A stretch of DNA of 64,000 nt. Origin: Chengkuizengella sediminis (lineage in GTDB: Bacteria; Bacillota; Bacilli; Paenibacillales; KCTC-33759). The notes beneath the pieces are model-generated. The model saw only the letters and a program-made list of their open reading frames with translations, had not been told where the DNA came from and ran no database searches. Below, piece after piece: positions 9,085-15,922 of this stretch (its first letter is position 1; each line of letters starts with the position of its first letter). The stretch covers positions 124,001 through 188,000 of the forward strand of contig NZ_SIJC01000001.1 in NCBI RefSeq assembly GCF_010078385.1, read 5' to 3'. Position numbers and translations under genes: made by a program.

Positions 9085-9210
9085 TTAATTTCTCCTTTCG
9101 CAAATACAAAAAAACCATGAGTAAAAATCAACCCATGGTTTTGAATAAACAAATTTATAATCAATCTTATACAGATAATCTAGAGTCCCTTTTTCAAATA
9201 TGGAAACCAT
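9085..9210 (-). CDS. Possible 41-codon leader ORF ending just before the ABC-F start
   Basis: An ATG at 9210 opens a frame that runs through the attenuator hairpin and stops with TAA one base before the ABC-F ATG. The peptide begins MVSIFEKGTLDYLYK and ends in CERRN. There is no ribosome binding site, and if the TATAAT at 9215-9220 is the promoter the message would be nearly leaderless. It may be fortuitous, but its position fits a translated leader that could couple ribosome stalling to read-through. Confidence 0.3.
   Translation of the reverse strand: MVSIFEKGTLDYLYKIDYKFVYSKPWVDFYSWFFCICERRN
9105..9142 (-). terminator. Attenuator-type terminator in the ABC-F leader
   Basis: On the gene strand AAAACCATG (9142-9134) pairs perfectly with CATGGTTTT (9119-9111), followed by a T run. 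It lies just before the ABC-F ribosome binding site, so if formed it would end transcription before the gene. Its 5' arm can instead pair with ATGGTTT in the upstream hairpin at 9197-9213. Confidence 0.65.
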
Positions 9211-9213
9211 ATT
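9197..9213 (-). promoter_or_regulatory. Upstream hairpin able to act as antiterminator for the ABC-F gene
   Basis: A perfect inverted repeat AATATGG-N3-CCATATT. The gene-strand string ATGGTTT within it is complementary to AAACCAT, the 5' arm of the attenuator at 9134-9142, so the two structures exclude each other. A TATAAT sequence lies immediately upstream (9215-9220 on the minus strand) as a possible -10 element with a weak -35. Confidence 0.5.
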
Positions 9214-9247
9214 GATTATACGAAAAAGGAACAGTTTTTATAAAAAC

Positions 9248-9270
9248 AAAAAAGAGGGCAAACCGCCCTC
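9248..9270 (-). terminator. Intrinsic terminator after the 44-residue small ORF
   Basis: GAGGGC (9254-9259 on plus) and GCCCTC (9265-9270) form a GC-rich stem with a five-base loop, followed on the minus strand by a T-rich run. It ends the transcript of the small ORF at 9313-9447, or acts as a first attenuator for the ABC-F gene. Confidence 0.75.
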
Positions 9271-9312
9271 CCATTTAAATTACCTGTATATTAAAGTTGG
9301 GTAAAGAGATTT

Positions 9313-9447
9313 TTACATTCTGTAATATGATGTTGTTTTATTAAAAATGGGCATACGAATCCCATTGAAAACAACACCAGCAAAAATTGCACGGACAATA
9401 TACACATATGATAAATATCCTGTGCGACCTTCTACAGAATGTAACAT
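9313..9447 (-). CDS. Small unknown protein (44 residues) upstream of the ABC-F gene
   Basis: An ATG at 9447 preceded by AAAGGGGGG, one of the strongest ribosome binding sites in the window, opens a 44-codon frame beginning MLHSVEGRTGYLSYVYIV and ending in YYRM. The middle (about 13-30) is moderately hydrophobic. A clear terminator follows 43 bases downstream, so it looks like a self-contained small gene. I recognise no family. It could be an independent small protein or a long leader peptide for the ABC-F gene. Confidence 0.5.
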   Translation of the reverse strand: MLHSVEGRTGYLSYVYIVRAIFAGVVFNGIRMPIFNKTTSYYRM

Positions 9448-9542
9448 CTCAATCCCCCCTTTCAAAATTAGAATAATAAAAACATATCCATCTTATCACA
9501 TATAAATTGGGATTACAATGCGCTTTCACTCCATTCTCAAAT

Positions 9543-9650
9543 ATGACTTACCAGCAGCAGCGACAAAAAATACCGAAGTATATCCTTTTATTCATTACCA
9601 TAATTGGAATGCTAGCTTATCATCTCACTATTGAAGGTGTATTATTTTGA
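9543..9650 (+). CDS. Possible 35-residue single-span membrane peptide
   Basis: An ATG at 9543 opens 35 codons encoding a basic, Gln-rich head (MTYQQQRQKIPK) and one hydrophobic segment (YILLFITIIGMLAYHLTI). The charge pattern suggests a real small membrane protein, but there is no recognisable ribosome binding site. It lies 71 bases before the FMN reductase start. Confidence 0.3.
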   Translation: MTYQQQRQKIPKYILLFITIIGMLAYHLTIEGVLF

Positions 9651-9721
9651 TTTTTGTTAATTATATATTAAACTTAAAATGTTATTGCAAACTATCAAAT
9701 TACATAAAGGAGGATAAATTG

Positions 9722-10285
9722 ATGTTGAAACAACAAATAAACGTATTAGGATTTGCAGGTAGTCTAAGAAAAGATTCATTTAATCGTGCATTACTTCGTG
9801 AAGCAATCAACCTTTCCCCGGAAGAAATGAAAATAACGGATTTTGATTTAACTGAAATTCCCATGTTTAATGAGGATGTTGAAAAAGCTGAAGATCCTGA
9901 CATTGTAACTACTTTTAAAGATGCGATTCGTGAAGCAGATGCATTACTCATTGTCACACCAGAATATAACAATGCTATTCCTGGAGTCCTAAAAAATGCA
10001 CTTGATTGGGCATCTAGGGGAGGTAAAGAAGCACCTCTTTTAAAAAAACCAATTGCTATTATGGGAGGAACACCAGGTCGAGCTGGAACTGCTCAAGCAC
10101 AGGCTCAATTAAGACAAACTCTAATTACTACTCGTTCACTTGTTATGGTTGAACCACAAGTATTAATTTCAGAAGTTCATCGTAAATTTGATGAACAAGG
10201 ACACCTTACCGATGAGAAAACGGGTCAATACATTCAAAGATTGCTTAATGGATTAGAAGATTGGATAAAGCATTTTAATAAATAA
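9722..10285 (+). CDS. NADPH-dependent FMN reductase / azoreductase-like flavoprotein
   Basis: A 187-residue flavodoxin-fold enzyme. GFAGSLRKDSFNRALL is the FMN phosphate-binding loop and TPEYNNAIPGVLKNALDWAS is the signature of the NAD(P)H-dependent FMN reductase family (ChrR, YhdA and similar quinone or azo-dye reductases). It probably reduces quinones, azo compounds or free flavin in the cytoplasm. The frame is open further upstream, but AAAGGAGG before the ATG at 9722 fixes the start. It is monocistronic, with a shared terminator downstream. Confidence 0.88.
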   Translation: MLKQQINVLGFAGSLRKDSFNRALLREAINLSPEEMKITDFDLTEIPMFNEDVEKAEDPDIVTTFKDAIREADALLIVTPEYNNAIPGVLKNALDWASRGGKEAPLLKKPIAIMGGTPGRAGTAQAQAQLRQTLITTRSLVMVEPQVLISEVHRKFDEQGHLTDEKTGQYIQRLLNGLEDWIKHFNK

Positions 10286-10304
10286 AGGTAACTCTAATTT
10301 AGAT

Positions 10305-10335
10305 AAAAATAACCGCTCTATACGCGGTTATTTTT
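10305..10335. terminator. Bidirectional terminator between convergent genes
   Basis: AAAAATAACCGC (10305-10316) pairs perfectly with GCGGTTATTTTT (10324-10335) around a seven-base loop, with A and T runs on the two sides. It serves both the FMN reductase and the convergent beta-lactamase-like gene. Confidence 0.85.
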
Positions 10336-10353
10336 ATTAGTGAACTTTACTGC

Positions 10354-11514
10354 TTATTGTATTTTAACAGTTCTATTTTCCTGATCCCATTGTACTTGAA
10401 AACCTAAAGTTTCAGTAATTATTCTAAGAGGTACATAAATACGGTTTTCTCTTACTTTAATTTCTGAACTTAACTCTTCCTCTATCCCATTAATTAAAAC
10501 CATCTGTTTACTTTCAATATTAAAAATCATCTCTGTTTCATTTAGAGTTACATTTAATATGCCGTTAGACCAATGTACTTGCCCACCTAAATGTTCTGTG
10601 ATAAATCGAACTGGAACATAGGTTGTTCCTCCTTCAGGACTCATCACCGGTTGAGCATCTGGAAAAAATACTTTTTCACCATTCACTTGAATATGTACTG
10701 GTTTTAAATTCAAATGAATGTTATGAATTTTTTTAGTTGTCTGAGCTATGACACCTCTTACCTTTTCATATGGTATTCCCTTAGTCATTATCACAAGAAT
10801 GTAAGGTTGTTCATCATAAACAATTCCAACATCATGATAAACTAACTCTAATGGAAGATAACCTACTTTATGCGCTACATTTAACTCGCTAACACCAGCA
10901 GGTATCGTGTCATTATAATCCGTATAAACAAATACATCTAACAATTCTTGTCCCAATAATTCATGTTCATCTATAAATTCATTTAATGATTTAGCATAGG
11001 TGGCTAAGTCTTCTGCGCTTAATCTATTATATCCATTCGGGAAAACATTTTTCCCACCTATTTCTTTTAAAAAAGAGATAAAGTTCGCTCTCCCCATTTT
11101 CTCAGTAAGCATGATATAAGCGACATTATCACTATGTACAACCATCTTTTTTACTAACTCACGAATCGTATATTGGGTACCAAATGGCTGAAATTGAATT
11201 ACGCCACTTCCTTCATAGTAATGGTAAATTGAATAGGTTAATTTTTGATCCAGATTCAAGTTGCCATTAGCTGCTTCTTGATAAATATACACAGCCAAAG
11301 GCAATTTTATTGTACTCGCCCCAGCATAAACCTTTTCTTTTTGATAAGACATCGATGTACCGGTTACTAAATTCTCATAATAAAAAGCGATATTACCAAG
11401 AGAGTTGAGTTCATCTAGCAATGACTCTGGTATTTTTTCTTCTTGAGCAAAACTACTTATTGAGGTAGAAAAGAATAATATAAAAACTATTAGACACTGA
11501 ATGTAGTATTTCAT
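10354..11514 (-). CDS. Secreted class A beta-lactamase-like serine hydrolase with C-terminal stalk domain
   Basis: The 386-residue protein has a cleavable signal peptide (about 1-23). The catalytic domain (about 28-265) has the SxxK motif in GASTIKLPLAVYIY, SDN in VVHSDNVAYIML, and HKVG in the KTG position, the order of class A beta-lactamases and their non-hydrolysing relatives. The last 110 residues are a duplicated copper-amine-oxidase N-terminal-like stalk domain (TYVPVRFITEHLGGQVHW and IYVPLRIITETLGFQVQW), common in cell-surface proteins of Paenibacillaceae. It may hydrolyse a beta-lactam or act on the cell wall. AGGGGTTAGG precedes the ATG. Confidence 0.85.
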   Translation of the reverse strand: MKYYIQCLIVFILFFSTSISSFAQEEKIPESLLDELNSLGNIAFYYENLVTGTSMSYQKEKVYAGASTIKLPLAVYIYQEAANGNLNLDQKLTYSIYHYYEGSGVIQFQPFGTQYTIRELVKKMVVHSDNVAYIMLTEKMGRANFISFLKEIGGKNVFPNGYNRLSAEDLATYAKSLNEFIDEHELLGQELLDVFVYTDYNDTIPAGVSELNVAHKVGYLPLELVYHDVGIVYDEQPYILVIMTKGIPYEKVRGVIAQTTKKIHNIHLNLKPVHIQVNGEKVFFPDAQPVMSPEGGTTYVPVRFITEHLGGQVHWSNGILNVTLNETEMIFNIESKQMVLINGIEEELSSEIKVRENRIYVPLRIITETLGFQVQWDQENRTVKIQ

Positions 11515-11621
11515 GATATAAACCTAACCCCTTTTTATTTAAATGTAAAAACCCGCTATTTTTACTTCATAATTTTTGAATGGTCCCTAATCTTATAAGA
11601 TAATATACAATGAAAATTTAT

Positions 11622-12500
11622 TTATCTATATTCTTTAATTCCTATAACAAAGGCTTGATGATCATTATTTTCTATCCCATGCAATGCTTCCTGTAATGCA
11701 AATGTACTTTTGTAAAATTTGACACGTTCGGATATTTCACTTCCATTTGGATATAAATTTATACATAAATTAAAGAAATCTTCACCATAACTAGACAATA
11801 TTCCAGAAAAATCATATGCTGGATCTCCTATTTCAATGCCACCAAAATCAATAACCCCTGATATTTCAGATGAATTAGATTTCCACAATATATTTGAAGC
11901 TCCAAAATCACCGTGAGTAAGTCTTTGTTTAATATCCAAATTTCTTTCGTTATTCAAAATGGATTCAAACATGTGAGATACCTTCTCTTTAGCATCCTTG
12001 CTCATAAATGAATAAAGCTTGTTTTCAATTTTATTAAACAATACTTTGACATCACTAGTTACATCATTTTTTTTCTTTTTATTTAGGACTCTTTCTATTT
12101 GTTCTATTGGAATGGAATGTAACTCTATTAGAAAAGTTACTAGTTGCAAAGCTAATTTCTTTACTAGGTCTTTATCCTTTATCTTTTCAAATTCTTCCCT
12201 CCAAAAGGGAGATCCTTGAATTAACTTATATCCAGTGAAAACTTGTCCTACTTCCATTTGTTCAAATGATTGATAAATCGGATTAGGTATTTGAGTTGTT
12301 AAACTATTATTAATTGACTTTAAAATTGCCGTCTCTTCTTTTAATTTTGTTATTCCTAGCTTATACTTTGGAAACCTAAACACTAGAGATTTATTTATAA
12401 TTAAGACGTCGTTATTTTGTCCAATAACATTAGGCTCAATATCCTTTATTAATATTTCGGGATACACTTGTTTTATGCGATCAATATAATCATTATACAT
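11622..12500 (-). CDS. APH-family phosphotransferase (aminoglycoside/choline kinase fold)
   Basis: A 292-residue kinase-like protein. LTHGDFGASNILW is the Brenner catalytic loop, with Asp as base and Asn for magnesium, and GVIDFGGIEIGDPAYDFSGI holds the metal-binding Asp (the DFG equivalent). The N-lobe has VFRFPKYKLGITKLKEE with the ATP-contacting Lys. The overall pattern is closest to APH(2'')-like and related small-molecule kinases. The substrate cannot be told from sequence; aminoglycoside resistance is one option. AAGGAAG before the ATG supports the start. Confidence 0.82.
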   Translation of the reverse strand: MYNDYIDRIKQVYPEILIKDIEPNVIGQNNDVLIINKSLVFRFPKYKLGITKLKEETAILKSINNSLTTQIPNPIYQSFEQMEVGQVFTGYKLIQGSPFWREEFEKIKDKDLVKKLALQLVTFLIELHSIPIEQIERVLNKKKKNDVTSDVKVLFNKIENKLYSFMSKDAKEKVSHMFESILNNERNLDIKQRLTHGDFGASNILWKSNSSEISGVIDFGGIEIGDPAYDFSGILSSYGEDFFNLCINLYPNGSEISERVKFYKSTFALQEALHGIENNDHQAFVIGIKEYR

Positions 12501-12664
12501 TAAATAACTTCCTTTCTTATTCTACTGAAAAATCATATTAAAAAGTTTTGTTTATCTTTTGAAAAACGTCTATTTTTAATTGTAACCCTTCTTCATTATA
12601 ATAAGAGACTGGCTAAGTGCAAAGTCAAAATATACCCATTCCGCAACCGTCCAATCAATTTCAG

Positions 12665-12682
12665 CATAGATGACATACAATA
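12665..12682 (+). promoter_or_regulatory. Possible sporulation (sigma-K-like) promoter of the beta-helix gene
   Basis: Two overlapping matches to the sigma-K -10 element CATAnnnTA occur: CATAGATGA at 12665 (one mismatch) with AACC 16 bases upstream, and CATACAATA at 12674 (perfect) without a well-spaced -35. A GGAGG ribosome binding site follows at 12704-12709. Late sporulation expression is only a suggestion. Confidence 0.35.
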
Positions 12683-12716
12683 AGATTAAATCAAAATTGA
12701 ATTAGGAGGATATAGC

Positions 12717-14810
12717 ATGGCTATATTTAACTTAACGCCAACCGATAATATTCAGGTTGTAATCGATAATGATGCAAATTCAGGAGACACAATTCGTTTA
12801 GCCGCAGGAATATATTCTCAGTCTATCATGATTGGTATGAACAAAAACAGCATTCGAATCATTGGAGCTGGAATAGAAAAAACGATTTTCGAAGGAACTG
12901 AATTAGGTCTGGTGAACGGTATTGATATACAAGCTTCGTCAATGGTTACAATTGAAAATTTAACGGTTCAAAATTTTAATGAGAGAGGAATTCTAATTCA
13001 AACAAGTGATAACATCATAAATAAAGTAAAATCACAAAACAATCAAAACAATGGTATGGAAATTTCAACAGTTGCTGAAAGAAATTTAATTATGGAGTCA
13101 GAATCCAATAATAATGGAAGCAATGAAGCTATTAACGTAGATGGAATTCAAGTAAATGGAGAACATAATTATATTGTAAAATGTAAGTTTATTGGAAATT
13201 CAAATGATGGGATGGAGTTGAAAAGTTCCAATAATCTTGTGTTCTTGAATCTTGCAAAAGACAATGGTAGTGAAGGGTATGCATCAGATTCTGATGTAGA
13301 CTCAGATGATTTTAATTTATTTATATGTAATCAGTCCATTAGAAATCGTGATGATGGCTTTGAATTTGATGATAGTAATTTATTATTATGGAATAAAGCT
13401 TTAGTTAATAATGATGATGGTCTTGAAATCAATGGTGATCATAACTTGCTTTGGGGCAATGAAGTAAAGTGTAATACTGAGGATGGCATCGACCTAGGTA
13501 ATCATTGTAATAATAGACTTCTAAGAAATAATGTTCTTAAGAATGGGATTCAACAAATTGATAGTGGAATTGAGATTGAAGGTGGTGATGGTAATATTGT
13601 AGACTATAACACAGTTTTAAACCATGTGCATTCAGGGATATTAGTAGGGCAAAATGCTGAAAGTAATGTGGTTCGATCTAACTGTTTAAAAGAAAATAAC
13701 CCTGACATTCAAGCTGTTCCACCTGCGAGTGTAAACACTTTATTCAACGAAAATAATTGTACTACAAGTGATCCTAATGGATTATGCCAAATCAATAACT
13801 TTTTTAACGTACCAGGTGATTTTGACACTATTCAAGAAGCTATTGATGCTGTACCTGAGGAAGGGTTTACTATTCAAGTTGGTGCAGGAATTTTTAAAGA
13901 GGCAATTACTATAAATAATACAGGTCAAGTTAGAAACAAAATCCGTATCGTTGGTGTTGGAAGAGAGAAAACGATTATTGATGGTACAGATACAATAGAT
14001 GAAATCGGGATTGATATAGAAGATGCTTCGTTCATCACTATTGAAAACCTTACTGTACAAAATTTTGATAGTTTTGGCATACGAGTGAACACTAGTGATA
14101 ATGTACTACATTGTGTAAATGTGTTTGGAAATCAAAACAGTGGGATTTTCATAACGGGATTAAATGAACGTAATATGGTCATGAAATGCGAGTCAAGTCA
14201 AAATATTGGTATTGGAATTTCAGTAAACGGCGATCACAACTATATCGTTTGTAGTCAGTGTAGTAGAAATAACGGCGAGGGGATAAGATTTAATAGTGGT
14301 GAGTTTAACCTAGCATATCATAATTTCTGCGATGGGAATCAATCTGAAGGAATAGAGCCTGCTGGCGATAATAATTTTATTATTAGTAATTGTACATTGA
14401 ATAATAGTGATGGGATTGAAGTAGATGATGATCACAATTTACTCCTTTGGAACAAATCATTTAGGAATCAACGTGATGGGATTAATGTAGAAGACAGTAA
14501 TAATTTAGTTTGGGGTAATGTTTGTTACAACAATGAACGTAATGGGATCTTTGTTGAAGAAAATAACAATTTAATCATTTATAATCACATAAAAAACAAT
14601 AATGATGAAGGTATCAGAATTGAAGATAATGATTTTTTACCTTCTGCTAATTTTAATATGATTGACAATAATATCATTATAAACAACAAAAAAGCAGGAA
14701 TTTTGTTAGCTATTGGTAGTGACAATAACATCGTTCGATCTAATTGTTTATTTGGTAATCCACTAGATATTGATGATCAAGGAACAGACAATATTTTAGA
14801 TGAAAACTAA
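12717..14810 (+). CDS. Two-unit right-handed parallel beta-helix protein
   Basis: A 697-residue protein built of many short repeats of the pectate-lyase/NosD type, with recurrent HNxxxxNxxxxNxxxGI patterns such as SSNNLVFLNLAKDNGSEG and GDHNLLWGNEVKCN. It consists of two homologous halves: each begins with a pectinesterase-like strand (GDTIRLAAGIYSQSIMI; EEGFTIQVGAGIFKEAITI), then IRIIGAGIEKTIFEGT or IRIVGVGREKTIIDGT, and each ends with a VVRSNCL/IVRSNCL segment. There is no signal peptide. AGGAGG is well placed. Cytoplasmic or spore-associated structural roles are possible; I see no catalytic Asp triad that would prove polysaccharide hydrolysis. Confidence 0.8.
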   Translation: MAIFNLTPTDNIQVVIDNDANSGDTIRLAAGIYSQSIMIGMNKNSIRIIGAGIEKTIFEGTELGLVNGIDIQASSMVTIENLTVQNFNERGILIQTSDNIINKVKSQNNQNNGMEISTVAERNLIMESESNNNGSNEAINVDGIQVNGEHNYIVKCKFIGNSNDGMELKSSNNLVFLNLAKDNGSEGYASDSDVDSDDFNLFICNQSIRNRDDGFEFDDSNLLLWNKALVNNDDGLEINGDHNLLWGNEVKCNTEDGIDLGNHCNNRLLRNNVLKNGIQQIDSGIEIEGGDGNIVDYNTVLNHVHSGILVGQNAESNVVRSNCLKENNPDIQAVPPASVNTLFNENNCTTSDPNGLCQINNFFNVPGDFDTIQEAIDAVPEEGFTIQVGAGIFKEAITINNTGQVRNKIRIVGVGREKTIIDGTDTIDEIGIDIEDASFITIENLTVQNFDSFGIRVNTSDNVLHCVNVFGNQNSGIFITGLNERNMVMKCESSQNIGIGISVNGDHNYIVCSQCSRNNGEGIRFNSGEFNLAYHNFCDGNQSEGIEPAGDNNFIISNCTLNNSDGIEVDDDHNLLLWNKSFRNQRDGINVEDSNNLVWGNVCYNNERNGIFVEENNNLIIYNHIKNNNDEGIRIEDNDFLPSANFNMIDNNIIINNKKAGILLAIGSDNNIVRSNCLFGNPLDIDDQGTDNILDEN

Positions 14811-15021
14811 TGTCACACCTTTATTTTTATAAATAAATTTTCCAAATATCCCAGTTTTTATGATTTTTCTCTTGATTTTTTACATTCAGTTTACAATTTT
14901 ATGGTTGCATCGCAACTTGTAAATAGATCATAATATAAAAGGATTAGAACATATATACATGATGAAAAATAGGAATCGTCTTTTATTCTTGTCCATACAT
15001 TTATATTTAGGAGATTATTTT

Positions 15022-15663
15022 ATGACAAAAAAACTAATAGCAGAATTTTTAGGCACTTACTTTTTAATATTAGCAGGTACAGGTGCCATTGTTACGAACT
15101 TCATAACAGGAGATTTAACACATGTTGGAGTAGCTATAACATGGGGACTTGTTGTGATGGCCATGATTTATACATTCGGTCATATTTCAGGAGCACATTT
15201 TAATCCAGCAGTGACAATCGGATTTTTAACGAATCGAAGCATTAGTGGGAAGGAAGCTACTTTTTATATTGTGACTCAAATTTTAGCCGGTTTAGCAGCA
15301 AGTACTACCCTTCTAATTTTATTTGGAAACATAGCTAATTTAGGTGCTACATTACCTAGAGAAGGATGGTTACAAACTTTTATCATAGAATTTATTCTTA
15401 CATTCTTTTTGATGATGGTTATCCTAGGTTCTGCTGTTCATGGAAAAGCTGTGAAGTCTTTTGCTGGGATCGCAATCGGTACTACAGTGGGTCTTGAAGC
15501 TATGTTTGCAGGACCAATCAGCGGAGCTTCTATGAACCCTGCTAGATCCATTGGTCCAGCAATGTTATCTGGAACATTAGAACATTTATGGATATATATT
15601 GTCGCTACAACATTAGGTTCAATTGCAGCAGCTGTTATTTATCAATTTATACGTGAGAAATAA
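15022..15663 (+). CDS. Aquaporin / MIP family channel
   Basis: A 213-residue membrane protein with six hydrophobic helices and both half-helix NPA motifs (HFNPAVTIG near 65 and SMNPARSIGP near 180). The Arg after the second NPA completes the selectivity filter, and the residues around it (short loops, no glycerol-facilitator insertions) favour an AqpZ/AqpM-like water channel over GlpF. The frame extends 21 codons upstream, but AGGAG eight bases before the ATG at 15022 supports this start. It stands alone, followed by a terminator. Confidence 0.9.
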   Translation: MTKKLIAEFLGTYFLILAGTGAIVTNFITGDLTHVGVAITWGLVVMAMIYTFGHISGAHFNPAVTIGFLTNRSISGKEATFYIVTQILAGLAASTTLLILFGNIANLGATLPREGWLQTFIIEFILTFFLMMVILGSAVHGKAVKSFAGIAIGTTVGLEAMFAGPISGASMNPARSIGPAMLSGTLEHLWIYIVATTLGSIAAAVIYQFIREK

Positions 15664-15754
15664 TACCGTAGTTTAAACATTAAAGAGGACTTAGCTAATA
15701 TAAATTCAATATCTTGTTCTCTCTAGTTGGATATTCATAACAATTACTTCAAAA

Positions 15755-15787
15755 GCTGATTTCATGTTGAAATCGGTTTTTTTATTC
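15755..15787 (+). terminator. Terminator downstream of the aquaporin gene
   Basis: GATTTCA (15758-15764) and TGAAATC (15768-15774) form a stem with a three-base loop, followed by GG and seven or more T residues. Confidence 0.8.
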
Positions 15788-15922
15788 CCTAAATAAAAAG
15801 AAGGCTCATCAAACTTCAGAAAAAAGACATGAATGTTGAGATTAAATATACATATATTAGCATGTAATTGTATTTTTTATAATTACTTAAATTATTTACA
15901 AGACAACAAGGGAGGATAAAGA

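Noticed and set aside
9647-9721. 25-codon N-terminal extension of the FMN reductase
   Set aside because: AAAGGAGG lies inside it, and the family begins at the residues encoded from 9722.
12717-14810. Internal repeats of the beta-helix gene as a CRISPR or tandem DNA repeat
   Set aside because: The repeats are degenerate at the DNA level and explained by the protein's beta-helix rungs.
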